A program made the translations under genes and the position numbers. A stretch of DNA of 64,000 bases from Chrysopilus asiliformis (taxonomy: Eukaryota; Arthropoda; Insecta; Diptera; Rhagionidae), in contig OZ035962.1 of assembly GCA_964034945.1 (NCBI GenBank), positions 88,142,650 through 88,206,649 on the forward strand, read 5' to 3'. The notes beneath the pieces are model-generated. The model saw nothing but the letters and a program-made list of their open reading frames with translations. It ran no database searches and was not told the DNA's origin. Shown in pieces: positions 42,301-50,900 of the stretch. Within the stretch, counting starts at the first letter, position 1. The number at the start of each line of letters is the position of its first letter.

Positions 42301-45300
42301 AATCGTTTTGTTCAAATTGGGTATGTTAGGTCTTAGACGCAACGAATACACTATAATATTAACAAAAGACGTGAAGTGCCATATAATCCATTAAGAGGCC
42401 ATAAATGGCACAATATGATATTGTATGTATTTGCTTTAGAGTGCCTAAAAAGAAGTGTTTATAACAACTCAGTTGCACGAAAATTGGTTTACAAAAAAAA
42501 ATGATCGGTTTTTTGAACGGTTTTTGGCTTTAAAAAAAACACCGTGTATAATCGTGCAAAAAAACACCGAAAAAAAACCGGTTAACCGAAGCAAAAACAC
42601 CGGGTAACCGGTTTTTTTTTGACATCCCTATTTTCATGACCTTTGTCGCCCTATAAATTGACATGCCTTCTTCTACGGCTTTTAGAGCGGCCTCCAGCTC
42701 ATCGTTGGTATATAGAAGTCGTTTGGTCATTCTGGTGTTGTAAAAAAAATTAAATGTTTCTTTTTTTGACCGAAGCGGGTATTATATTGACTTATAATTT
42801 GAAAGAAAAAAACTAGTCGATTTTAATTGTAAAATATCAAGTCAGAATTATGTTCTGTTTCAATAATCATTTAAATTTACTAGAAATTTATTTATTTTAG
42901 TTGAAGTGGAAACAAAATATTATAAAAAATAGTATGAAATGTTTCATGTGCATGTTTATTTTATTGACCTAGAGGTTTATTTATTATTGACCTACTCATG
43001 TATCCTTTATTGACCCCAAACTTGAAATATTATTTAAGATTAAATTATTAAAAAATTGATAGGTCAGAATTCGACTACTATATAGATGGGAAGGAGATTT
43101 AATGTTAAATGACAGAGGAAAACTTTTAGACTTTTTGTTACAGCCAAAAACTAACTTAGCTTTAAATACGTAAAAAATGCAATATTGACCTATAAGTCAA
43201 TAAAAGAAACATCACAAATATTCATTGTATCTATTATTGACCACACATTTTATATATTTTTTATATTATTCCACAATAAAACTCACAATTTTATAACAAC
43301 AAAATTTAAATTTAATAATTAAAGAACAACTCACAAAAAGAAAATTAGGAAAAAAAGTAAAATATACGAAAATACCGCAACTTTTAGTTTTTCTATTATT
43401 TAGGCTTACTTGTTAAAAAATTTCTCGCTTTATCGTCTTTTCTTGCCAGCTGTCATGGCAAACTAATTTTTCGTGAGAGGATTATATCGTATCGCAATAA
43501 AAAATTGGGAATGAACTATCAAGAGTGGGTTGTGGAATTTCAGTGTTTTAAAATATTGATACACACATAGTTGTCCTTATTAAAACTAAAAAATGAAAAT
43601 ATGTCAATATTACCGCCTAGGTCAATATTATAGCCCTTTACCTTATGGAACGGTTACGTAAAATACTATTGTAAACACATAAATTTTTTAATATAACTCA
43701 CCGTTTTCGAGAAAATTGCAAAAAACTATTTCGTTTGTATGGGAGAGGTGGGGCAGGAATGGTCCAATTTTGCCCGTTCAAGAATTTCGCCTAGCCATTT
43801 ACGAGAAACGTAACTGTACAAAATTTCAAGTCTCTAGCTCAATCATTTCGAAAGTTATGGTGTTCACGCACAGACAGACGAACGGACATGCGGAAATTTA
43901 AATCCTTTGTCATCCCTAACACCCTAGTTTAATTTATTTTTGTGTTCGATGATTGGTTCAATCTATTACAAACGGTATACTAATTCTGATACATGGGTAT
44001 GTGGAACCTCACGGGACCGTCTTACGGATCCCACTTTTTTTTAGAGGTTTTCCACTTACCCTAAGTCTCCACTTCTGTTGAAAAACTCGCGAACCGAACA
44101 ATCCATCCCAGTTATAGAGGTTTCCCAATTTCCCAGGTCCCGCTTAATTAGTTCTCATATAGAGTATAAAAAACTCTTGCAAAAATTCGTCTCTTTAAGC
44201 AAGAAGTGTTGAAGATACCACAAGACGGAGCTAATGTTCATCGTAACGCCATGATGTTCCATGAAAATGTGGTAGCGTCATGAGTCGTCTTTGAACTAAA
44301 CGTGAATGGGAAATTTATTGGCGATCAACGGCAGGTCATGTCACGCGGATTTTATGGTAATTTATGGTATCTTTTAACCCTTCTATACCCCCTCTCGCCC
44401 TCCTGATGAATTTTCCTATTTTTTACGCAATATCATTCTGTGTCATATCGTATAGAGAAGTTTTGTAAAGGAGTGTTGAAAATTGCTCCAAAATATTTTT
44501 CAGAGGCCCCTTTTCTGTGAATATAACCTTATAGGGTCAATATTTTTACTTCAATATAGCCCTTACACGATCAATATTTTGAACGAAAAAAATATTTACC
44601 GTGTAAGGCTAGCTTAATCGACTTTTAGTGGATTTTTCGTGGCTTACCCCTAATTTATTCACTAGGAGTTAAGCCGAGTTAGTGAGTTAAGGGAGTTAGC
44701 TAGTGTTATTTTCCATGTAAAAGGTGAGTTAAGGGAGTTAAGGCGATTTAACTCCTAGTGAATAAATTGGCCGTTAGTGCAGGCGCGCACCGCAAGCATG
44801 TAGAATGATGCCGAATTGGTAATTTGAGTTTTTTAAACCTGTCAAAACTAGTATTTCAGTGTATATTAAGGTAGATTTAAGTATAAATAAGTAAGTGGTA
44901 ACTAAAAAAGGAGAAATATAATTTGATGTGAACTCTTATATTGGTATTTAAGTATTTAAAACTCAAATTGCCACTTTAAGGCCATTCTATATGCTTACCA
45001 ACGCGATACGCGCCTGCACTTACAACCAATTCTAGCGACTGTCACTGACCGATGATTAGTCAGAAAAAGAACCTCAAAGTCTATGGACTTGTGACCTGTG
45101 ACTAAAGTATTTCAACGTCGAAATAGGTTTGTTAGAGAGAACTTTCAAGAATCTTCCTCTTTATCAGGCTTTTACTATAAAAATGCCTCACTTTACCAAA
45201 AGAATTTCCTAATGGAGCTATCTAAAGAACAGTTCTCTAATTTTTGATATTTTCGACGTCCCTTTCGCCTGGTTAACCTCGTAAATATCTATCTCTTATG

Positions 45301-45593
45301 CAACAGTACTGTTCCAACCATTATATGATACTATTTAATAATATTAGAACATCTAAAGTAATTCAATCCGAAATACGTTGCGGCCGCATGTGGTTTTACT
45401 CAACTGGAAGTAATCTGAGATCAAATCGTCAATCAAACCGCAATAAAACACCACAAATATTGCAAATCAAGCTTCGATTTTAATAAAAAAAAATGATTTT
45501 ATTATTAAATACTATCTGTTAGAGATTTAAATTTAATATAATAAAACTCACCATATCGTAGACGTTGAGGATGACTGGCTCCCGGTTTCCCAT
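34774..45593 (-). CDS. Desi2: DESI2: PPPDE-type deSUMOylase/deubiquitinase, 4 exons
   Basis: Exons in transcript order: 45552-45593, 36523-36831, 34922-35010 and 34774-34852; all introns are GT-AG and the frame closes at 173 codons (172 aa). Exon 1 encodes just 14 residues ending LNVYDM. Exon 2 holds the PPPDE thiol-peptidase fold with His at residue 30 (GVFHSG) and Cys at 108 (NNNCNHF), the same positions as the catalytic pair of human DESI2. Exon 3 encodes [15 protein letters not shown], also typical of the family, and exon 4 the polar C-terminus ending DTSPL. The enzyme removes ubiquitin or SUMO-type modifiers from cytosolic substrates. The first intron is 8.7 kb, mostly transposons, including a pogo-like element, Helitron-like pieces and several MITEs. 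Expression should not depend on its neighbours. Confidence 0.95.
35085..35880 (-). repeat. Family C/D repeat in DESI2 intron 2
   Basis: Inverted copy with CATGACGGAGACCTATTCG, AACGGGTACCTCCCATAC, TTTTACCGTTATTGAGATA and GCGCAGGGTCGTAGATTTTG. It fills most of the intron between exons 2 and 3. The end reads TGCATTTTTTTGGCAGCCCT near 35960, which is separate. Confidence 0.55.
36125..36310 (-). repeat. Dispersed repeat family A, truncated inverted copy
   Basis: Contains GGTACCCCCCATATGAACGA, ATCACCATACGGGTTTTCAA and GCCAAATTGGCAATTATAGC in inverted order. The half with the GACGGACGGACATG box is missing; an AT-rich stretch replaces it. Confidence 0.65.
36993..37126. mobile_element. 134-bp TA-flanked hairpin MITE in DESI2 intron 1
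   Basis: TCTGTGGCAACAAGTCATA pairs with TATGACTTGTTGCCACAGA, with TA on both sides. The pairing continues through AGCCTAAGTC / GACTTGGGCCC. Nothing else was seen in 37127-37850. Confidence 0.7.
37851..37885 (-). mobile_element. Helitron-like 3' end (hairpin plus CTAG)
   Basis: Read on the minus strand: CCCGCAACGACGGG forms a short hairpin, followed by TATGCCAG and CTAG, then T. The same hairpin-plus-CTAG terminus is at 56500-56531. The remainder of the element, to the right up to about 38200, carries family J-like text and no clear 5' end. Confidence 0.5.
38327..38534. mobile_element. hAT-like MITE family H, copy 2, perfect 8-bp TSD
   Basis: Same ends as copy 1 (TAGGGATGTCAAA ... TTTGACATCCCTA), flanked by CTTCTTAC at 38319-38326 and 38535-38542. 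It is a shorter internal-deletion form of copy 1, since the middle ~270 bp are missing. Confidence 0.88.
38673..39134. mobile_element. Harbinger-like MITE, TAA target, AGCGCTGGCA-rich
   Basis: Ends TGCGGCAGTCACACGACGCT and AGCGTCGTGTGACTGCCGCA are exact inverted copies, with TAA on both sides (38670-38672, 39135-39137). The motif TAGCGCTGGCAAA recurs at least six times in both orientations. No coding capacity. Confidence 0.82.
39275..40404 (+). mobile_element. Helitron-like non-autonomous element with internal tandem repeats
   Basis: The left part TACTAATATATAAAAATAAG and a (GTCT)n tract match the start of the element at 56153. The right end is CCGGGCGAAGCCGGG, a spacer and CTAG followed by T, the hairpin-CTRR terminus of Helitrons. 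It carries a tandem array at about 39400-39960. No Rep/helicase gene. Superfamily call rests on the 3' terminus and is inference. Confidence 0.6.
39400..39965 (+). repeat. Tandem repeat, about 163-bp unit
   Basis: The phrase AGTAAGGGGAGGGGGTAAAG recurs at 39454, 39617, 39780 and (one change) 39942, with spacing 163, 163 and 162. Each unit contains TACTCTTTCGCGGGGAAACT and ACTGAACCGATTGGCCTGAA. The element at 56153 has a single pair of half-units. Confidence 0.85.
40450..40964. other. DESI2 intron 1, no feature seen
   Basis: No inverted repeat, target duplication or coding frame could be supported here. From 40965 a 45-bp family B fragment (ACTCTATATGATGACAGAC) begins. Confidence 0.35.
41246..41508 (+). 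other. Direct 30-bp duplication and a short unassigned frame
   Basis: CACACACGACATCGCCTTTC is part of a 30-bp unit present twice (41246-41275 and 41281-41310). From about 41303 a plus-strand frame reads with protein-like composition ([14 protein letters not shown], then [11 protein letters not shown]) before turning hydrophobic and stopping near 41508. No domain was recognised. It may be a remnant of a transposon gene adjoining the pogo-like element. Confidence 0.3.
41977..42730 (-). pseudogene. pogo-family transposase N-terminus (Psq HTH + CENP-B HTH), split
   Basis: From the ATG at 42730 the frame gives a Psq-type helix-turn-helix ([22 protein letters not shown]). It is then broken by the family H insertion at 42185-42630 and continues in frame beyond it ([12 protein letters not shown], then [17 protein letters not shown]), which is the start of the CENP-B-type HTH. 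The frame then runs into non-coding sequence and stops at 41977-41979. Both halves of the bipartite DNA-binding region are present; the DDE domain is absent. Family: pogo/Tigger/Jerky-type transposases of Tc1/mariner. Apart from the insertion no frameshift or stop was found in the ~115 codons. Confidence 0.78.
42185..42630. mobile_element. hAT-like MITE family H, copy 3, inside the transposase frame
   Basis: Ends TAGGGATGTCAAA and TTTGACATCCCTA as in copies 1 and 2. Flanking octamers TTTTGAAG (42177-42184) and TTTTCATG (42631-42638) agree at 6 of 8, a decayed target duplication. It is orientated opposite to copy 1, as judged by the internal GTGCCATATAATCCATTAAG. Confidence 0.82.
43655..43935 (+). 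repeat. Dispersed repeat family B, copy 2
   Basis: AACTCACCGTTTTCGAGAAA, GGTCCAATTTTGCCCGTTC, GACATGCGGAAATTTAAATC and ACACCCTAGTT follow as in the copy at 15295. Its left part lies at 40965-41010, so the ~2.6 kb in between are insertions into this one copy. Confidence 0.65.
43995..44165. repeat. Family I copy, diverged
   Basis: TTTTCCACTTACCCTAAGT and CAATCCATCCCAGTTATAGA match the copy at 4271-4438. The terminal CACTCGAACCTGG is decayed. Confidence 0.5.
44648..44770. mobile_element. Hairpin repeat with GAGTTAAGG motifs
   Basis: TAATTTATTCACTAGGAGTT pairs with AACTCCTAGTGAATAAATT. The inside holds repeated GGGAGTTA motifs. It directly adjoins the Harbinger-like MITE at 44777. The stretch 44170-44640 shows no feature. 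Confidence 0.55.
44777..45019. mobile_element. Harbinger-like MITE, TTA target
   Basis: Ends GTGCAGGCGCGCACCGCAAG and CCAACGCGATACGCGCCTGCAC-type (outer GCGCCTGCAC) pair; the pairing resumes through GGCCATTCTA. TTA lies on both sides (44774-44776, 45020-45022). Length 243 bp. It has no coding capacity. Confidence 0.75.
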
Positions 45594-46978
45594 ATTCGAT
45601 GGCAGTAATTCGTCGCTTCCGCTATCCTTTGGGACGCCCAGGCAGCTGGGAAATGGCAAATTACAGGGAAGACCGTTGGAGAACATTCCACGGGACAAGC
45701 AATACTAAATAGCCGGACTTCCGTACCGAACACAGAAACCCGGATCAGTGGAGAACCCGCTGAGTTCGCTCACCCAACACGCTATCAGCAAGAGTTTCGT
45801 TAATGCGCGAATTTCTCGCAATCTTCTTAATTTGTTTATACAAAGATTAATTGTGCTGATTCAGAAGAACCGTTGGCAGCTGCACAAGAATCTTGAGTTT
45901 CGCTTCTTGCTTTCTTTTTGCCTCCTCAGCGTTTCGTCTTTCTTCGGTGTTTCGTCTTATAGCAATTGATGATCGTTTCGCCAAAATGAAAAACTTTGAT
46001 GCAAATGGGGTACTACGGGGTACGGGAGAGTGGTTGGATAGCAGGAAATTAAATAAAACGGCACGAGATTCGCAATTGAAGCAAGCATGCAGCTGGAAAA
46101 GTCGCAGGATTGTAAAATTTTCACGCACTTCAAAAATCCGATATTAAGCAGTTGGACTGTTGGCAAATGGTTTTCCGTTCCGATTTAACACTAATTGGCA
46201 TTTATCTGACTGTTAATAACACAAAATTACTACAAAATGTATCAAATCTTTTTAACTTTGGCCATATTTTTGTGTAAAAGCACGAAAAAGAAAAAAGAGT
46301 TCTTCGCTATCAACTTTTGTAGTTTTCAGACTGAGTTCGAAATGTGTAGGCGATTGAAAGCTGTGGGCGCGTGAACTATGGTCTAAATTTGCGCGGCCCG
46401 CAGGAAAATGATTGACAGTTACGGGAACTGTCAGAAAGTCGTAGTTTTGATCAAAAATTTTCGGACCAAATTCTGAGAAAATTAAAAATTTTTGCATAAA
46501 AACCCCAAATTTTATTCATTGACTTTTGCATGGAGGAATATTTTTTTTATCACGAAATCATGAAAAATTGTCCGTTTCATAATTGAACATCTCTAAATCG
46601 CAATTGAGTAAGTTATCAGTAAGTTATATGAATTTACTTGCTATTTTCTTATGATAGAAATCTCTTTAAATTAAACATATTGAAATTATTATTAAAAATG
46701 TTAAACGATGGAACTATATAAGGCAACATTCCATGTATAAAAACATATCGACGCCTTCGTGCTAGACTATCGTATCTCTCTCGAACTATTAGAATTTTTA
46801 CGTTTTTGTAAGTACGATATAACGTTAATATTGGGAAAAATTCTAACAATTTTTTTCTGATTTTGGAAGAAAATGGTCCAATCTGCAGTTATGAATCCTT
46901 AATATCTCAAAAAAAATACCGAAAAATAAAAAAAAGCTACTCTCATTTTTTTTAAATTTATCACAGCGGCCCCTACAC
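45594..46978. promoter_or_regulatory. Shared upstream region of DESI2 and Rtf1 (left part)
   Basis: 45594-46150 is non-repetitive and richer in GC, consistent with the promoter and 5' UTR of the minus-strand DESI2 gene. Short open frames in both strands here (for example 45847-46128) carry no domain. 46190-46978 is AT-rich and shows nothing. No TATA box at a convincing position was found. Confidence 0.35.
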
Positions 46979-46979
46979 T

Positions 46980-47472
46980 TTCAATCTTGCAGTCAATCAT
47001 GCTGTCACAGCAAAAAGCTTATTTGCACTAGACGCTCAATCATGCACGCAAGCATCACTTATTTCGAAACAGCCAAACCGACAGCACACAACACTTAATA
47101 TAAATTTAAAAAAAAAATTATATAAAACAACACTTAATATAAATTTAAAAAATCTTTGTCCTTATATTTTTCACTTTTCGTCATTCACAACTCACTTCTT
47201 TGTCTGTATAACTCGAAAAAGGATTCCCAAAAAACTTTATCTTTTATATGCGACACCTTTTCACTACAAAAAATTACACTGAAATAAAGAATTGATTGAC
47301 AGCATCGCCATACATGTCCAAGCATGCTGTGATTCAAAAAGCTCCCTTGAAAAATATCAAAATGATTTTGATATTGGCCAGCATGCTGTCAATCATGGAA
47401 TTTTGCATGACAGCATCACCATAGACGTTCAAAATGCTGTTACAGCATGCAATGATTGACTGCAAGATTGAA
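46980..47472. mobile_element. TIR element upstream of Rtf1, GCATGCTGT-rich
   Basis: TTCAATCTTGCAGTCAATCA pairs with TGATTGACTGCAAGATTGAA. Inside are several AGCATGCTGT palindromes. It ends about 450 bp before the Rtf1 start codon, so it lies in or next to the promoter. No target duplication was read. Confidence 0.7.
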
Positions 47473-47928
47473 TTTAGAGACTTTCTACGTTTTTTCGACA
47501 ACAAAAAGGATAGAAAACGTTGAAAATAGGTGGCAATTTTTTTCTTCATAAGCTTTCTTTGGCCTCGAAAATATGACTTTTAAATCAATTATTTTATTTT
47601 AATTGAAACTTAATCTGATTTTTATCTAATAGTCGCGTAGTTCCTGGTGTAAAAACTGTTAATTCCACATAAAATTTAAAAACAAAAACATTTTCATTCA
47701 AATCCGCATTGCCACACTGAAGTTCCGAAAAATTCCGTAGCTTCAATGCTCAGAAGGAACCCGTGAAGAAGCTTCATTCATTCTGCTGTTGCTTGGTTTC
47801 AGTGTGCTGTAGTTTTGCTAGTCGTGAATGAAAAGTGGTTTTTCCTCGACATCGCGAATCAAAGAAAAACGAACAAGTGAAATTTAGGTGAAGATCGAAG
47901 CTTAAATCTCAGTCGAATCCCGAAAAAA

Positions 47929-50900
47929 ATGGGCAAACGAAAGAATCAGCCACTAATCGACTCGGACAGCAGCAGCAGTGAATCAGCGTCTGATTTGGAA
48001 TCGGTAAGATTTCCACGAAAAAAAATGTTGAAAATTGCAAATGCACACTGAAATTTCGTTTGTGCGGGCGGAGGGAGGCGAATCCTTGATTGTTATATAA
48101 ATTTAATGCGCATTTCCTCAATCTGCCGCCACAAATCGCTTTTATATTTTTTGACATTTGCACACGATGATGGCGGCTGAGTTTTTGTTGACAAGTTTTG
48201 GCGAGACGTGAATTTTCGCACTAATTCCCATGCAAAATTCTAATTAGTCATTAGTGTTGTATTACTGCTGAACTTGCGAGAATTTTCAATGCCCACGTTT
48301 TTTCTTGGACTCAGTATGCATTTTAACCTGGAAACCACTACCACTTTCCCTCCGTTTAACGAGCGTAAATTCAAACGAGTCTCGTATTGAAATTCCACCT
48401 TGCAGGCGCTGTTGGGAAATTCCGACGTGAATTTGTTTCACTTGACTGTAAGAAAACAATAAAAGATGTAGAAAAACTACAGGTAAACACCTGGGAGAAG
48501 ATTTCAATTCTGTAACTTTGTTTATTGATTTATCCCAAGACTTTTACGCAATATTGTAGAAATATATGAACCTTTGAAGGCAAAAATCTAGGAGTTATGC
48601 TAAGAAAAATTATCCGGAATAAAAACCCGTTCTAATAACAAGTTTTTTTCGTATTTTCCAGGAGTTGCTGTCTTTGGCGAAAAAGAAAAAGAAATCAGAG
48701 CCAACGGGAGGAAGTGTGGGTGCTGCTGGTGCTGTCTCGCCGAACTCTAAGAAGTCGTCTGGGTCCGACTCTGATTGGGCTGGTGGCAAAAATGGCAGCG
48801 GACCAGCACGGAAGAAGAAACGCACAAAGAAAATGTCAAAAAGTTCCTCTGAATCCGAGCAGTCCGACTCGGACAATGACGACGACGATGACGACGAAGA
48901 AGAGAAGGAGCAGGAGGACGAGGTTTTGTCCTCACCGGGAGCTCCAAAGCAAAAAGCAATATCGCCCCAGGCAGAAGAAGTTTCGCCGCAGAAATCCTGC
49001 AGCGAAAAGGAAAACCAGTCTGAGCACGAGGAGGGCGAAGTCACTTCAGATGATGACAGCGCTTCGGACTCAAGTTCGGATTCCGAATTCGACGATGGTT
49101 ACGACGACAATTTGATGGGCGACGACGAGGATCGGGCGCGGCTCAACGCACTTTCGGAGAAGGAACGTGAAACCGAGATCTTCAAGCGTATTGAACGGCG
49201 GGACGTGATGCGAACGCGATGGGAGATTGAAAGGAAGTTAAAATTGGCTCGAAGGGGCGAGAAAGCCAAGGACAAAACAAGGAAGGATAAAAAGAAGAAG
49301 AAAGAAAAGAAGGAGAAGGAGAGGGAGAAACCGATAGTTATCGTCCCACCGTTGTCTCCCAAACCAGCGCCCAAGCCAGCTGTCGCTCAACCGCCAGCCT
49401 TCCCCAGTCCCGAGAAGATTAAGGAAGAGGAACCATCCAACTTATCAGCTCCGGAGTACTTTGACCCGAAGGAGAGGTCCAAGGAACGAAAGAAGAATGT
49501 CGAAATGAATAAAACCGACGATAAAAGAAGCAATGCAATGGCCCTGCTCAAAGCGAAGCGCGAGGGCAAGCAAAAGAGGGGTAAGCATTTTCTTTTTTTT
49601 CGAGAAAAGACCACAAAGGTGGTTTATAAAATATGTCACGTATCTCTGGGGAAGGGGAATTATCAATAATTCGAAAATACAATTAAAACTCTCAAAAGAT
49701 CGTGTAAAAAAGGGATAAGGCTCTGCTTTTATGTGACCGATTTTCTTGAAATTTCCTAACTACCTTATAGGAATACTAAAATAAATTTCAAAATAAAATT
49801 TCAACCACAAGTGAACTGTGGTGGCAATTTTACAGACTTCAAAATTTTGTCCGGCCCTCTTTCAAATTTTTACTTTCTTCTACGGAGTATAATAAAGTAT
49901 TGTATTCATGAAAAATTTCGACCTCTTAATTTTGCCTAAAAAATATTTCCCGGTCACTCCTGAGTCGATTGGAGTCATATTAAAAAAATGTCTTTCTGTC
50001 TGTCAGTCTGTCTGTCAGTCTGTGTACAAGATTTCTCAAAAACTAATAGAGCTACCGCCATGAAATTTTATAGGCATGTTGGGTCCTGAAATGGGACGAT
50101 CCTATCAACTTTTGGTGGAAATCCGTTAACCGGAAGTATCCAAAATGGCGGTTTTTCAAAAATCGCAATTTCGTTTTTCTCGATTTACTCCCAAACTACG
50201 CGTTTTTTAGTGGCCTTAAGTATGACAAAACTTGGAGAAAATAAAATTTCCCACACTTTTGTCTTTAGCTATAACTCGATATCTCCACCTGTTATCGAGA
50301 TAAACCGTTATTTCCAAAAAAAAAACAGTTTTTTGCGATTACCTCGAAAACTAACAGGATTTTGCTGACTGAATATATGAAGTGAATTAATGAGAATGGC
50401 ATTCTGCACAATTTTGTCTTTTACCGTTATCCGTTATCTTTTACCGTTATTGAGATATTTCGTAGCGCAGGGTCGTAGATTTTGTAGAAGAAAGTTTTGT
50501 GTTGACCACAACTGATATTTTTATTTTATTTTGGTCTTCTGATCTTTTTTAGCGCGAGTTTAATGCACAAAATCACTTGTTCCTAAATAAAGCATTTCTA
50601 CTTGCTAAATTTTAATTTACTTGGCTCACTCCTGAGATCAAATTAAAAACAAAAAAATAGTTTTTAAAAATGTCAAAAAAATGGTAAAGACTGGCAACAC
50701 AAAAAATCGAACCAATCTCATTTGGTCGCTATCAGAAGGCAAGTACTTTTCCCATAAACCTAGTGGGCTTCAAAAATATATTTTCTGCCAAAAAAAAGTC
50801 CAATTAAAAAATTGTTTTTGTCTGTTTTTGAATCTCCAATTGAGTTTCCATGACGGTTTTTGACTCTCCAAGAGGGGAATTTAATAAAAAACCGTTTTTA

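Larger units (their letters stand above)
41770..43643 (-). mobile_element. pogo/Tigger-like element, TA target
   Basis: Ends AGGTAAAGGGCTATTATATT and AATATTATAGCCCTTTACCT are inverted (24 of 25 bases over the full arm, reaching GACCT); TA lies on both sides (41768-41769, 43644-43645). The minus strand encodes the N-terminal part of a pogo-family transposase (41977-42730). The DDE catalytic part is missing, so it is a non-autonomous deletion derivative of about 1.87 kb, of which 446 bp are a later insertion. The motif TTATTGACC recurs many times along it. Confidence 0.82.

Noticed and set aside
42530..42650. Continuous protein MTKRLL...[10 protein letters not shown] as a real gene product
   Set aside because: The second half is translated from the family H insertion, not from a gene; the true continuation lies beyond 42185.
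48610..49374. Minus-strand serine- and phenylalanine-rich frames opposite Rtf1 exon 2
   Set aside because: They are the mirror of the Lys/Glu/Ser-rich Rtf1 coding sequence; no independent evidence of a gene.
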